A DNA stretch of 64,000 nucleotides from DATHZQ01 sp965216945 (GTDB lineage Bacteria > Actinomycetota > Acidimicrobiia > Spongiisociales > UBA5794). The stretch covers positions 3,038,001 through 3,102,000 of the forward strand of contig CBDCGU010000003.1 of NCBI GenBank assembly GCA_965216945.1. The letters are read 5' to 3'. Positions within the stretch are counted from its first letter, which is position 1. Every line of letters begins with the position of its first letter. The notes under the pieces are model-generated. The model ran no database searches and was not told the origin of the DNA. It saw only the letters and a list, made by a program, of their open reading frames with translations. The position numbers were made by a program, and so were the translations under genes. Below, in pieces: positions 41,309 through 50,599 of the stretch.

Positions 41309-42472
41309 TCAGCGTCCCGATATAGAGTTGGAAATCGCGCTCTCGTAGATCGCGATGAGCGCGTCGATGGTGTGTGACGGGGTGAACCGGTCCTCGTAGC
41401 GGTGGCGTACGGCCCGGCCGGCCGCGTCGACCCAGCCGTCGTCCGGCACTCGCGCCTGCAGCGTCGCCGCCCAAGCCTCGGCATCTCCGGGCGGGACGAG
41501 AACCCCGCGATCTGGGACCAGCTCGGGTGTGCCACCGAGATCCGAGGCGAGCACCGGCGTGCCGGCGGCCATCGCCTCGACCATCACCAGACCGAACGTC
41601 TCGTACCAGATCGATGGAAACGCCAGGAGCCGTGCGGAGAGCATCATCTGGCGCACCGCGGCCGGATCGAGCCACCCGGTGAAGCGCACCGACGAGGTGG
41701 CGGACGCAGTCAGGGTTGCCTCCAGCGGCCCTTCGCCGACGACAACGAGCTCGTAGCCGTCGAGCTCCGCCTTACGCCAGGCCTCGACGAGCACATCGAT
41801 GCCCTTCTCTGGTGCGAGACGACCGACGAAGAGCACGCGGTTCGATGCCGCCGGTGTGTCGAGACGGGCACCCGGGTCCGGGACATGGTGCGGCTTGACA
41901 GCAAAACGCTCAGCGGGCAGGCCGCTGCTCACGAACATGTCGCGTGCGAACTCGGTCATCACGATGAATCGGTCCACGTCACGCGCCCACCTGCGGCGCA
42001 CCGAAGCGACACCCGCACTCGCGATCGCAGAGCTCGGCCACGAGTTGCGGTAGCACCGGTAACGGATGCCGGGCATGGTGCTGCTGCCAACGCACAGCTC
42101 GCATACCGACCCGTCGCGGAGGAGCTGGCCGTTGAGGCACGTGAAGCGGTAGTTGTGAAGCGTCATCACGGTGGGAATGCCGGCAGCGCGGAGCACTGCG
42201 GTCGAAGACGCCGTCAGCGAGTACCACGTGTTGTGGACGTGGGCGACGTCCGGACGGAAATCGTCGAGCGCAGAGCGCACGAGCCGGGCAGACGCAGGGT
42301 TCCAGGCGGCGAAGGCGAGTCGTCCCGCGGCGGCTGCCGCTCCCTCCGGGTTCGTGACAATGAGCCGGCGCACCTCGTGTCCCGCCTCGGAAAGGAGGCC
42401 CGCCTCGGCGTCGGCCACGGCATCTTCGCCCCCGCGCTGGCGATACGCGTTGTGGATCTGCAATATGCGCAT
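41309..42472 (-). CDS. Glycosyltransferase family 4
   Basis: A 387-aa GT-B enzyme. The N-terminus MRILQIHNAYRQRGGEDAVA, a Cys-rich middle (CLNGQLLRDGSVCELC) seen in one GT4 subgroup, and the donor-binding C-terminal domain with VLFVGRLAPEKGIDVLVEAW and YETFGLVMVEAMAAGTPVLAS (EX7E motif) are clear. The sugar donor and acceptor are unknown. ATG 42472 is fixed by the family N-terminus. It lies 120 bp upstream of the sugar transferase gene on the same strand. Confidence 0.92.
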   Translation of the reverse strand: MRILQIHNAYRQRGGEDAVADAEAGLLSEAGHEVRRLIVTNPEGAAAAAGRLAFAAWNPASARLVRSALDDFRPDVAHVHNTWYSLTASSTAVLRAAGIPTVMTLHNYRFTCLNGQLLRDGSVCELCVGSSTMPGIRYRCYRNSWPSSAIASAGVASVRRRWARDVDRFIVMTEFARDMFVSSGLPAERFAVKPHHVPDPGARLDTPAASNRVLFVGRLAPEKGIDVLVEAWRKAELDGYELVVVGEGPLEATLTASATSSVRFTGWLDPAAVRQMMLSARLLAFPSIWYETFGLVMVEAMAAGTPVLASDLGGTPELVPDRGVLVPPGDAEAWAATLQARVPDDGWVDAAGRAVRHRYEDRFTPSHTIDALIAIYESAISNSISGR

Positions 42473-42600
42473 CGGTGTCCGTTTTGCAGCAGTAGGGTGC
42501 GGCCAAGAAAGGGGGGAATGGCCAGGATGATACCGACTTCGACGCACCGTGCGCTCGCCACGAGCCGTTGGTGCCGGCAGACCGCCGGGGCGGGACCGGC

Positions 42601-43902
42601 ATGAGCCAGGGGAGTCTCCGTAAGCGCGTCCCCGCCGGCTTGGTCGACGCCGGTCTCAGCTCGCTGGCGACCTTCTCGGTGGGTGTTGCGGCTGCACAGC
42701 TCTTCGACGCCGCCACGTTGGGCGTCTACGCCGTCTTCTTCACTTCGTATCAGCTCGGGCTCGTGCTGCCGATGTTCCTGATCTACCTACCCGCCGAGGT
42801 GAAGGCGGTCGCCCGCGACATGGCGGAGCGGCTCGGGATCTTGCGATCGTCGATCCCCATCGGCTTGGTGGCGTCGCTGCTGGCCCTCGTGTCGGTCAGC
42901 CTGGCCGCCTTGGTCGTGTGGGGTCATGCGGAGCGCGGCACCGTCATGAGCCTGGCGGCCACCGCGATCATCCCGACCGTGTTGATGCCGGCGCAGGCCC
43001 ACATCCGGCGCATGCTCCACATCGCGGGCCACTCCTGGCGCGCCGCATCGATCTCGGCAATCCAGTTCACCACCGCCATCATCGGTATCGCACTGCTCGT
43101 CATGCTCGATGCCCCGGACACGACCGTGCCGTTCGGCGCCTTCGGTATCGCCGCCGCCTCCTCGCTCCTCGCCGGTGTTCTGCTGGCCGCCTCCCTCGGG
43201 CAGACCACCGACGAGCCGGTCCGCTGGAAAGAGCTGACAGCCTCCGGGCGCTGGCTGCTCGTCACAGGGATGGCACCGAACCTGGCGGGATTTGCGATCG
43301 CAGCGCTCATCGGGAACCTCGCCGGCACCGAGGCGCTCGGCTATGCGGAGGGTGCGCGCCTCGTGGCGCAGCCGCTCATGGTTCTGGGTGTCGGTCTCAA
43401 CGCCTCTCTCGGGCCACGTTCGATGGAGGCCGGTTACGAAGGCAACACCAAGAAGGCGAGGCGGGTCTCCCAGGTGTTCCTGGTGATCATCGGTGCGGCG
43501 ATGGTCGGCTATTTCCTCGTCGCCGGGGCGGCGTGGCCGTGGAACCCGCTGACCCGACTCGTCCCCCAGGCCTACGAGATCGGCGGTCTTGCAGCAGCCA
43601 CCATCCTGGCGAGTGCGATGGCGGGTGCGGTCCTGCCGAACCAGCGGGAGCTCTACGGCGGCGGCTACGAGAAGCGCCTCGCATTCATCGACGTGGCCGC
43701 CAACGTGTTTGGTGTTCTCTTCTCAGCGACGGCGGGCCTCACCGGCGCATTCGCCCGACCGCTCAGCCTCGGTGCCTCCAACGCATGGCGCGGCGCCCAC
43801 TACCAGCGAGTGTTGCGACGCATGTACGAGGAGCGAGGTCCAGGCGGGCCGGCGCATGTTGGTGCACCCCGGCAGATGGCTCACGAGAACACTCTGCCGT
43901 AG
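42601..43902 (+). CDS. Polysaccharide flippase (Wzx/MATE-like)
   Basis: A 433-aa membrane protein with about 12 hydrophobic helices and few long loops, including LVDAGLSSLATFSVGVAAAQLFDAA at the N-terminus, resembling MOP-superfamily lipid-linked oligosaccharide flippases. It would move undecaprenyl-linked repeat units across the membrane for the ligase/polymerase at 38657. ATG 42601 gives a sensible N-terminus. The 3' end overlaps the convergent glycosyltransferase gene by 22 bp. Confidence 0.82.
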   Translation: MSQGSLRKRVPAGLVDAGLSSLATFSVGVAAAQLFDAATLGVYAVFFTSYQLGLVLPMFLIYLPAEVKAVARDMAERLGILRSSIPIGLVASLLALVSVSLAALVVWGHAERGTVMSLAATAIIPTVLMPAQAHIRRMLHIAGHSWRAASISAIQFTTAIIGIALLVMLDAPDTTVPFGAFGIAAASSLLAGVLLAASLGQTTDEPVRWKELTASGRWLLVTGMAPNLAGFAIAALIGNLAGTEALGYAEGARLVAQPLMVLGVGLNASLGPRSMEAGYEGNTKKARRVSQVFLVIIGAAMVGYFLVAGAAWPWNPLTRLVPQAYEIGGLAAATILASAMAGAVLPNQRELYGGGYEKRLAFIDVAANVFGVLFSATAGLTGAFARPLSLGASNAWRGAHYQRVLRRMYEERGPGGPAHVGAPRQMAHENTLP

Positions 43903-45083
43903 GCATCGAGGAGATGAGGGGCGGAGTGCTCCCATGCCAGTTCGTCGCGGAGCCTGCGCTTGCCATACGCCGACATGCGGCGCCTGCGTTCCGGGTCGTC
44001 GAGCAGCTCGGCAATGCGCTTGCCGAGCTCGTCGACGGAGTTGGGCGCGGCGTAGACCGCGGCCTCCTGGGCGGACACATGCGCCTCGGCGAGGTCGAAT
44101 GCCACGATCGGCAATCCGAAGAACATGTACTCCATGATCTTGTTCATCGTGCTCTTGTCGGACCACGAGTTGTGCGGCACCGGGTCGACTCCGATGTCGG
44201 CAGACGAGAGAATCCGGCACAGATCGTCGTCGCTCACGACACCGGTGAAGGTGCATCGATCGGCCAGCCCGAGCTCCTCGCTGCGGGCCATCAATGCCTC
44301 ACGGTGGGTACCGCCACCGATGAACACGCAGTGGAAGTCGTCCCTGCCTTGGGCGACGAGCCCGGCGACCGCATCGAGCAGGAGATCGACCCCATCCTGC
44401 GTGCCCATCTCACCGAGGAACGCCACCAGATGGGGTTTTCCCCGCTTCCATTGCGGATCGGGCGGATATTCGGTGAACCGATGCACCGCCGGCCCGGACC
44501 GCACGACGAAGACGTCGTCGGGATCCATGCCTCCGCGCTCGACGGCGACCCGTTTGTGACTCTCGTTGGTGGCGATCGCCACGTCGGCCGTTGCAAACGT
44601 TGCGCGCTCCAAGAAGCGCAATGTTCGGTCGATGGCACCGCCGCGACTGCCTTCGAATTTCACCTCGTACAACTCGGGGGACAGGTCATGGTGGTCGAAG
44701 ACGAACCGCTTCCCGAAGACCCGCCACATCAGCCCGATCGCCCAGAAGGTCTCCGGCGGATTGCACGCATGGATGACGTCGAACCCGGCGCCGCCCACCG
44801 CCACGCGAACGGTGAGCAGCAACGTGCGGATCCACGCCAGCAGGTTCTCGGCAACGAATCCGAGCCGGGTCGTCGGGTCGAAAGGCATTGCGTAGCGGTA
44901 GATGTCGACGCCGTCGAGCGTCTCGCGGGAACGATTGAATCCCTTCATCTTCGGGCAGATCACGGACACGCCATATCCGGCGTTGTGGAGCGTCGTCGCT
45001 TCCATCCAGACACGCCGGTCGAACGGCACGGGCAGGTTCTGGACCAGGATGAGGGCCCGGCGGGGCTTACCAGCAGATGCCAA
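43881..45083 (-). CDS. Glycosyltransferase family 4
   Basis: A 400-aa GT-B enzyme. The acceptor domain starts RRALILVQNLPVPFDRRVWMEATTL, followed by DVIHACNPPETFWAIGL and DHHDLSPELYE. The donor domain has LVAFLGEMGTQDGVDLLLDAV and DKSTMNKIMEYMFFGLPIVAFD in place of the usual EX7E. Similar proteins are encoded in Wzy-type loci beside nucleotide-sugar dehydrogenases, as here: its start lies 17 bp inside the dehydrogenase gene end. Confidence 0.92.
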   Translation of the reverse strand: MASAGKPRRALILVQNLPVPFDRRVWMEATTLHNAGYGVSVICPKMKGFNRSRETLDGVDIYRYAMPFDPTTRLGFVAENLLAWIRTLLLTVRVAVGGAGFDVIHACNPPETFWAIGLMWRVFGKRFVFDHHDLSPELYEVKFEGSRGGAIDRTLRFLERATFATADVAIATNESHKRVAVERGGMDPDDVFVVRSGPAVHRFTEYPPDPQWKRGKPHLVAFLGEMGTQDGVDLLLDAVAGLVAQGRDDFHCVFIGGGTHREALMARSEELGLADRCTFTGVVSDDDLCRILSSADIGVDPVPHNSWSDKSTMNKIMEYMFFGLPIVAFDLAEAHVSAQEAAVYAAPNSVDELGKRIAELLDDPERRRRMSAYGKRRLRDELAWEHSAPHLLDAYGRVFS

Positions 45084-46380
45084 AGTAGCGCTCCGGTCGT
45101 TCGTTGTACGGCACGAGGCCGATGAGATCGACGATGATCTGCTCCGGGCGGCGGAGCGAGAGCACGTCCTTGAAAGATGCGTGGTCGGTGCCGATGACGA
45201 TGGTTTCGGCGTGGGCGACGATGTCGTCGATGCTCGGCACGAGGACGTTGGAGATATGCGGGATCTGGGCCATCAGGAACTCTCGGTTGGCGCCGAGCAG
45301 GCCGGCGAGGCTGACGACCGGATCGTGGATCCGCACCTCGTGTCCCTTTCCGATGAGCCGCTCGGCGAGCTCCATCATCGGACTCTCCCGAACGTCGTCG
45401 GTGCCCCCCTTGAAGCTGAGGCCGAGAATGCCGACTCGCTTGGATCCGGCCTCCTGGATCATGTCGAATGCCTGGTCGAGGTGCACGTCGTTCGATGGCA
45501 GCACGGAGGTGATGATGGGCAGGTCGAGATCCAGCGTTTTTGCTTGGTACTCGAGGGCGCGGAGATCCTTGGGAAGACACGAACCACCAAATGCCTGGCC
45601 GGGTCGGAGGTACTTCCGTGAGATGTTGAGCTTGGTGTCCTCCATGAAGATGTCCATGACCCGCCGCCCGTCCACGTCGATCGCACGCGCCATGCGGCCC
45701 ACCTCGTTGGCAAAGCCGACCTTCACCGCGTGCCATGCGTTGTCGACGTATTTGATCATCTCAGCCGTTTCCATGTCCGTGACGATGAGCGGTGCATCGA
45801 AGCGTTCGAACAGGGCGTGCACCGGCTCCGGGGCCTTCCCGTCCAGCGATCCAATGACGGACTTGGGTGGATCGAAGTAGTCCGCGACCGCAGAGCCCTC
45901 CCGCAGGAACTCCGGGACGAAACACACGTCGAACTCGGCGCCTGCTCCCTTGCCGGAGGATTCCTCGAGCACGGCCACGACGGTGTTGCGCGTCGTTCCC
46001 GGGAGGACGGTGCTGCGAAGCACGACCACGTAATGATTCTCCCGGTCCCGCAGGGCGGACCCGATCTCCGCCATGACGGTGCGCACGTGGTCCAGCTCGA
46101 TCTGACCGTTCTTGCGGCTCGGGGTGCCAACACACACGAAGGCGATATCGGTGGCGGCGACGGCGGCAGCTGCGGAATCCGTGGCTTCGAGCTTTCCGCC
46201 CGCAACCGCCGACTCGATGAGCACATCCAGCCCCGGTTCCACAACGGGCGACCTGCCGCGGCGAAGCAGCTCCAGCTTTGCGGGGTTGGGGTCGACGCCG
46301 ACGACATGGTGGTCGTCTCGAGTCAGACAGCCGGCGGTGACACTCCCGACGTACCCCAGGCCGAATATGGCCACTCGCAT
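45067..46380 (-). CDS. GDP-mannose/UDP-glucose 6-dehydrogenase (AlgD-like)
   Basis: A 437-aa enzyme oxidising a nucleotide hexose twice to the uronic acid. The NAD site RVAIFGLGYVGSVTAGCL, the middle EFLREGSAVADYFDPP, and the catalytic Cys in AFGGSCLPKDLRALEY (the LPKD form is characteristic of AlgD) are present, with the C-terminal nucleotide-sugar domain complete. GDP-mannuronate or UDP-glucuronate is the likely product. It overlaps the downstream GT4 gene by 17 bp and follows the heparinase-like gene by 22 bp. Confidence 0.9.
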   Translation of the reverse strand: MRVAIFGLGYVGSVTAGCLTRDDHHVVGVDPNPAKLELLRRGRSPVVEPGLDVLIESAVAGGKLEATDSAAAAVAATDIAFVCVGTPSRKNGQIELDHVRTVMAEIGSALRDRENHYVVVLRSTVLPGTTRNTVVAVLEESSGKGAGAEFDVCFVPEFLREGSAVADYFDPPKSVIGSLDGKAPEPVHALFERFDAPLIVTDMETAEMIKYVDNAWHAVKVGFANEVGRMARAIDVDGRRVMDIFMEDTKLNISRKYLRPGQAFGGSCLPKDLRALEYQAKTLDLDLPIITSVLPSNDVHLDQAFDMIQEAGSKRVGILGLSFKGGTDDVRESPMMELAERLIGKGHEVRIHDPVVSLAGLLGANREFLMAQIPHISNVLVPSIDDIVAHAETIVIGTDHASFKDVLSLRRPEQIIVDLIGLVPYNERPERYFGICW

Positions 46381-46402
46381 GGCCGTCCCCCCTCTTGTGG
46401 AC

Positions 46403-48382
46403 TCATACCGTATCGAGCTCGATCACCGTCGTGAGCTCATTCCCGCCGTCCAACGTTCCCACCCCAAACAACGTGAATGCCGGAATGATAACCCCGAGTC
46501 GGGGGGAGTACCATCCCCGGTGCGGCGACGTGTCACCGTGTGCGACGTCCCAATCGAGGTCGTCGGGCAGGCGCATCGTCGCCGCCCGTCGGGCGGACCC
46601 GTCGTCCCACGACATCGTGGCAACGGCGCCGTCGAGCCGACACTCCACCGCAGGACCGAGGTGGAACGCCAATCGCACCGGGTAGGTCCCGTCGCCATGG
46701 AGCGTGTCACCGATCGTGACGTTGCGCCCACTCCGATCGAAGGTCACCGACCGCTGGTGGATCGCGGGGCGATCGAGGCGCAAGTATCCCGTGTGCCGCC
46801 CCGTCCATGTCGCTACCGGGCCACCGTCGAGGCCGGCCACGGAGAGAATCTCCGCGTCTGCGTGGGTCGACCAGTTGAAGGGCCCGGCCGGCTCGGCCTG
46901 GTCGCACCCGCCCACCTCGAGCGTGTTGTGGGCACGCGTGCTGCGGAAGTAGCTCCGCCACTCCGCGTCGACGTGGTAGCAATAGGTGCCCGGATCGGCG
47001 AGGAGGTCGACGCCACCGACCCGCATCTCCAGCGAGAGCGCATCCGCATGGGCGTGGCCGGCGATCGACAGGAACCCAAAGGGACCGCTGTCGATCCTGC
47101 ACCAGATCTGGTCGGGCCGGTCGTCGAGATCCCGCAGCAGCACGACACCGGCGTCGGTGAACACGTTCGGCCGCAGCCGGGGCCGGCCCGACCTGACCGG
47201 GCGTGGGGCCAGCCCCGCCGTCCACAAGACGGTGCGCACGTCAGCCTCCCCGGTCGCCGGCCACCACGAGGCTCGCCCCACCATGCGTTCCAACGTGGGG
47301 AGCAGGCTGTGCCAGCGGGGCCGGTGACCCCCGTCGAGCTGCAACGCCACCCCATCGTCGCCATCTCCCTGCCGCGGCTCACGCCCGGCCCGGTCGAGGA
47401 AGCCCGCCCCTGCATCCGCCATGCGGGCCAGCGCACTCCAATACGACTCACCGAGCGGATGTCCCGCCCGTTCGCCCTCGATCGCCGCGGCGAGGAACAG
47501 CTCGGTCACGAAGCCGTGGTAGTCGGCGGCCAGCTCCCGATTCAGGCCGGAAGCGAATGTCTGGGTCTCGATCTCCCGCTCGAGGGCGGCGGCGGCGGAC
47601 GTTCGCCAACCCTCCGACTCCTCAAACATGGGAAAGGCACAAGAGGCGGTGAAGCGGCCCGCTTCCTCGGCTACGAGGTGGTTGTTGGCGGAGGATCCGT
47701 GGCTGGGGAAGGTCGCCAGAAATGCCTGGTGGGCGAAGAGCTGGCCGGCGAACACATCGGACTCCTCGAACAGCGCCGGAGCCTGCGACCACGGGTCGAG
47801 CAGCCGCCGCACCCAGATCCACGAGATGAGCCGGATGCCCAGCTCGATCCCGCTGGTCCAATGAAGGCCGCGCAACACGGGGTTGTGCTCCCACCACGAT
47901 TGCAGGTGGCGAGCCGCCGTCTCGGCGTATACCGGGTTGCGGCTGATGTGGTAGGCCGCCGCCAGCTGTGTCACGTGGTGGTGGCGTGACAGCTCCCACA
48001 CGTTCTTGACGTTGCCGACTTGCGCCGGATCCCGCGGGTTGAGGTCGAAGGCGTACCGTTCGGGATCGCTTCGCACCCCGGTCGCCGGATCGCGGAACCA
48101 ATCCGGTGCGGGGTGGAGGTCGGTCCACGTCGTGCCCAGTGCGCTCCAGCGGCCGGCAACGATGGCATCGGCGGTAGTGACGAGCTCTGCGGCGAAGCGG
48201 GCGTCGATGTCGGCAGCGGCTCCTGCCGGGAGCGGGGCGGGGCCGGTCGGCGTCACTGCGCCGGGTTTCAGGCGGCCGTCGGCCACCCGCAGCGCCTGGT
48301 GCCACAACTCGTCACGAGCGCGCCGGGCCACCTCCTGTGGCGACATCGCACGGAGCCGCCTCAGATACCAACCGAGATCCAT
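46403..48382 (-). CDS. Heparinase II/III-family protein (polysaccharide lyase-like)
   Basis: A 659-aa protein. The N-terminal alpha/alpha-barrel contains NLNPRDPAQVGNVKNVWELSRHH and SSANNHLVAEEAG, and the C-terminal beta-sandwich contains GHAHADALSLEMRVGGVDLLADPGTY-type sequence with the metal or catalytic His. Members encoded in exopolysaccharide loci are thought to trim or modify uronate-containing chains. No signal peptide is visible, so the location is uncertain. ATG 48382 overlaps the upstream oxidoreductase stop by 1 bp (TGATG), implying co-translation. Confidence 0.9.
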   Translation of the reverse strand: MDLGWYLRRLRAMSPQEVARRARDELWHQALRVADGRLKPGAVTPTGPAPLPAGAAADIDARFAAELVTTADAIVAGRWSALGTTWTDLHPAPDWFRDPATGVRSDPERYAFDLNPRDPAQVGNVKNVWELSRHHHVTQLAAAYHISRNPVYAETAARHLQSWWEHNPVLRGLHWTSGIELGIRLISWIWVRRLLDPWSQAPALFEESDVFAGQLFAHQAFLATFPSHGSSANNHLVAEEAGRFTASCAFPMFEESEGWRTSAAAALEREIETQTFASGLNRELAADYHGFVTELFLAAAIEGERAGHPLGESYWSALARMADAGAGFLDRAGREPRQGDGDDGVALQLDGGHRPRWHSLLPTLERMVGRASWWPATGEADVRTVLWTAGLAPRPVRSGRPRLRPNVFTDAGVVLLRDLDDRPDQIWCRIDSGPFGFLSIAGHAHADALSLEMRVGGVDLLADPGTYCYHVDAEWRSYFRSTRAHNTLEVGGCDQAEPAGPFNWSTHADAEILSVAGLDGGPVATWTGRHTGYLRLDRPAIHQRSVTFDRSGRNVTIGDTLHGDGTYPVRLAFHLGPAVECRLDGAVATMSWDDGSARRAATMRLPDDLDWDVAHGDTSPHRGWYSPRLGVIIPAFTLFGVGTLDGGNELTTVIELDTV

Positions 48383-50565
48383 CACCCGCCTGCCAGCGGC
48401 AGCGTGCGCACGAACACTCGAGCACCGGATACAGCGCTCTCGTGGGTGGCGAAGGTCGCCATCGTGGTGGCGACGAGTGACTCGAATGGAATCGGCATCG
48501 GCGTGCCGCCGGCAACGGCGTCGACGAAGGCGGCCATCTGCTCCGCCTGGCCCTTGTCGACCCCCGTCACCGAGCGCCGCCATTTGCGACGGTTCCCGCT
48601 CCACACGTCGAACTGGGCGAAGTTGGTCAAACGGGCCGTGCGGCCCGCGACGTGCACGGTCATGGTCTCCTTCGGATAGCGCCGCGGCGCATCCGATGTG
48701 AGATAGCTGATGGTGGCGGTCGAGTCGTCGGCGTAGCGCAGCGTTGCGACGAGATTGTCGGGGTCGTCGGAGCTTGCCGTGGCGACCACCTCGATCGGGT
48801 CCGAGCCGAGCCACCACGAAGCCGTATCCACGAAGTGGCAACCCTCGCCGACAAAGCGCGTTCCGTGCTGGTCGCTCTGGCGATACCAGCTGTCGGCGGC
48901 GAGCGACCCGGCCCGTACCTCATAGGTGAGCATCGACGGCCCCATGGGCCGGCCCCACGCATCTCGCATCCTGGTCAGCAACGGGGCGAAACGGCGGTTG
49001 AAGCCCACCTGGATCCGATCGTTGCCCGACTCCTCGACGGCGGCCAGCAGCGATGCCAGCTGGGCCTCGTTGACGGCCAGCGGCTTCTCCACGAACACCG
49101 CCTTGCCCGCCCGCAGCGCCTCCGCGGCGATCCTGGCGTGGGTGTCGTGACGGGTGGCGATGAGCACGGCGTCGATCGAGTCGTCCTCCACGACCTGCTT
49201 GTAGTCGGTGGTGGCGGAGTCGAAGTCGAAGCGTGACTGGGCGGTGGCGCTCGACAGCGCGGTGGTGGTTGCCACTGTGGCCAGATCGACGTCCTCTCGA
49301 CCTGCCAGATGAGGCAGGAGCATGGTCGAGGCGTAGTTGCCCGCACCGATCACGCCGATGCGCACACGGCCGCTCGGCGGTGCGATTGCCGCATCGGCGC
49401 GGCCGCTGCGGACAACGGTGGTGGCGGATGCAGGGGTCTCGTAGCGGAAGACCACCGCCACGTCGCCGATCGTGCCGGCGTGCAGATCGTCGTATACCGA
49501 CACCGCCTGCTCGAATGGGTGGCTGGCGGCCTCGAGCTTGCCGAGGTCGACGCGACCGTCGGCCAGGAGATCGAGGAATGCCTTCATGTTGCGACGCTCG
49601 GTCCACCGCACGTAGCCGATCGGGTAGTCGATGCCGCCCTCCTCGTAGAGGGGGTCGTAGCGACCGGGGCCGTACGAGCGGGAGAAACGAACGTCCAGCT
49701 CCTTCTCGTAGTACTTGTCCCACGGCAGATCGAGATTGCACTTGCCGACGTCCACGATGCGCGCCCGGTCGCGCGCAAGCTCGGCCGCCGTGAAGAGGGG
49801 TCCACGGTCGTCGGTGGATGCCGCCAGGAACACGTGGTCGACGCCGTCGCCGTCGGTCAGGTCACCGAGAGCGCGCCGCAGCGCGCTCGTGCCATCGTCG
49901 CCCGCACCGGCCACCGCCGCCGCACCGGATGCCGCCGCCATCGCCCGGCGGGATTCGCTCGGATCGATCCCCACCACGTGTACCCCGGCGCTGCGCAGGA
50001 TCTGTACGAGGAGCTGGCCGATCAGTCCGAGACCGATGACACACGCCACCTCGCCGAGCCGGGCGTCGGATTGGCGGAATGCCTGCATGGCGATGGAGCC
50101 GACCGTCGTGAAGGCGGCGTCCTCCGTGGATACGGAATCAGGCACGGGTACACAGAGATTGAGCGGCACCCAGTTGAGTTCGGCGTGGTGGGCGAACTGG
50201 TTGCCGCCACAGGCCACACGTTGCCCGATCGCGTACTCGGTGACACCTTCGCCGACTTGCTCGACGACGCCGGCAAGCGAATAACCGAGCGGTGTGAAAG
50301 AGTCCAGCCGGTTCATGACTTTGCGGTAGGTCGATACCAGGCCCTGTTGGGTCACCGTCTCCATCACTTTTCGTACCTGATCCGGCCGCGCCCGGGCCAT
50401 GCCGGCGAGCGACATCCGGCTCTCGGCCACCTTCATCTTCTCGGTGCCGGCCGAGACGAGTGAATGCTCGGTGCGGACGAGGACGCCGCCCGGGCGGCAC
50501 AGCGGCGCCGGCACGTCGAGGAGCTTCAGCTCCCCCGACTTGTAGTTCTGGACCACCTGCTTCAC
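48382..50565 (-). CDS. Two-domain oxidoreductase: zinc-type dehydrogenase fused to Gfo/Idh/MocA
   Basis: A 727-aa protein. The first half is a medium-chain dehydrogenase/reductase (SLVSAGTEKMKV, GYSLAGVVEQVGEGV, ACVIGLGLIGQLLVQIL). The second is a Gfo/Idh/MocA NAD-dependent oxidoreductase (RIGVIGAGNYASTMLLPHL, and VEKPLAVNEAQL with the catalytic Lys). This fusion is recurrent in polysaccharide loci together with heparinase-like proteins; it presumably modifies a nucleotide sugar or uronate. GTG 50565 (VKQVVQNYKSG) is the family-consistent start; the frame continues open to 51054 only as a shadow of asnB. Confidence 0.9.
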   Translation of the reverse strand: MKQVVQNYKSGELKLLDVPAPLCRPGGVLVRTEHSLVSAGTEKMKVAESRMSLAGMARARPDQVRKVMETVTQQGLVSTYRKVMNRLDSFTPLGYSLAGVVEQVGEGVTEYAIGQRVACGGNQFAHHAELNWVPLNLCVPVPDSVSTEDAAFTTVGSIAMQAFRQSDARLGEVACVIGLGLIGQLLVQILRSAGVHVVGIDPSESRRAMAAASGAAAVAGAGDDGTSALRRALGDLTDGDGVDHVFLAASTDDRGPLFTAAELARDRARIVDVGKCNLDLPWDKYYEKELDVRFSRSYGPGRYDPLYEEGGIDYPIGYVRWTERRNMKAFLDLLADGRVDLGKLEAASHPFEQAVSVYDDLHAGTIGDVAVVFRYETPASATTVVRSGRADAAIAPPSGRVRIGVIGAGNYASTMLLPHLAGREDVDLATVATTTALSSATAQSRFDFDSATTDYKQVVEDDSIDAVLIATRHDTHARIAAEALRAGKAVFVEKPLAVNEAQLASLLAAVEESGNDRIQVGFNRRFAPLLTRMRDAWGRPMGPSMLTYEVRAGSLAADSWYRQSDQHGTRFVGEGCHFVDTASWWLGSDPIEVVATASSDDPDNLVATLRYADDSTATISYLTSDAPRRYPKETMTVHVAGRTARLTNFAQFDVWSGNRRKWRRSVTGVDKGQAEQMAAFVDAVAGGTPMPIPFESLVATTMATFATHESAVSGARVFVRTLPLAGG

Positions 50566-50599
50566 GTGTACCCCCGTCTCCGTGTATGCGGTGCGCCGC

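Noticed and set aside
42918..45125. 735-codon open frame on the plus strand
   Set aside because: It is a GC-rich shadow antisense to or out of frame with the flippase, glycosyltransferase and dehydrogenase genes, with low-complexity Arg/Ala/His composition.
46112..47989. 625-codon open frame on the plus strand
   Set aside because: It is antisense to the dehydrogenase and heparinase-like genes, which carry full family motifs; composition is typical of third-position GC shadows.
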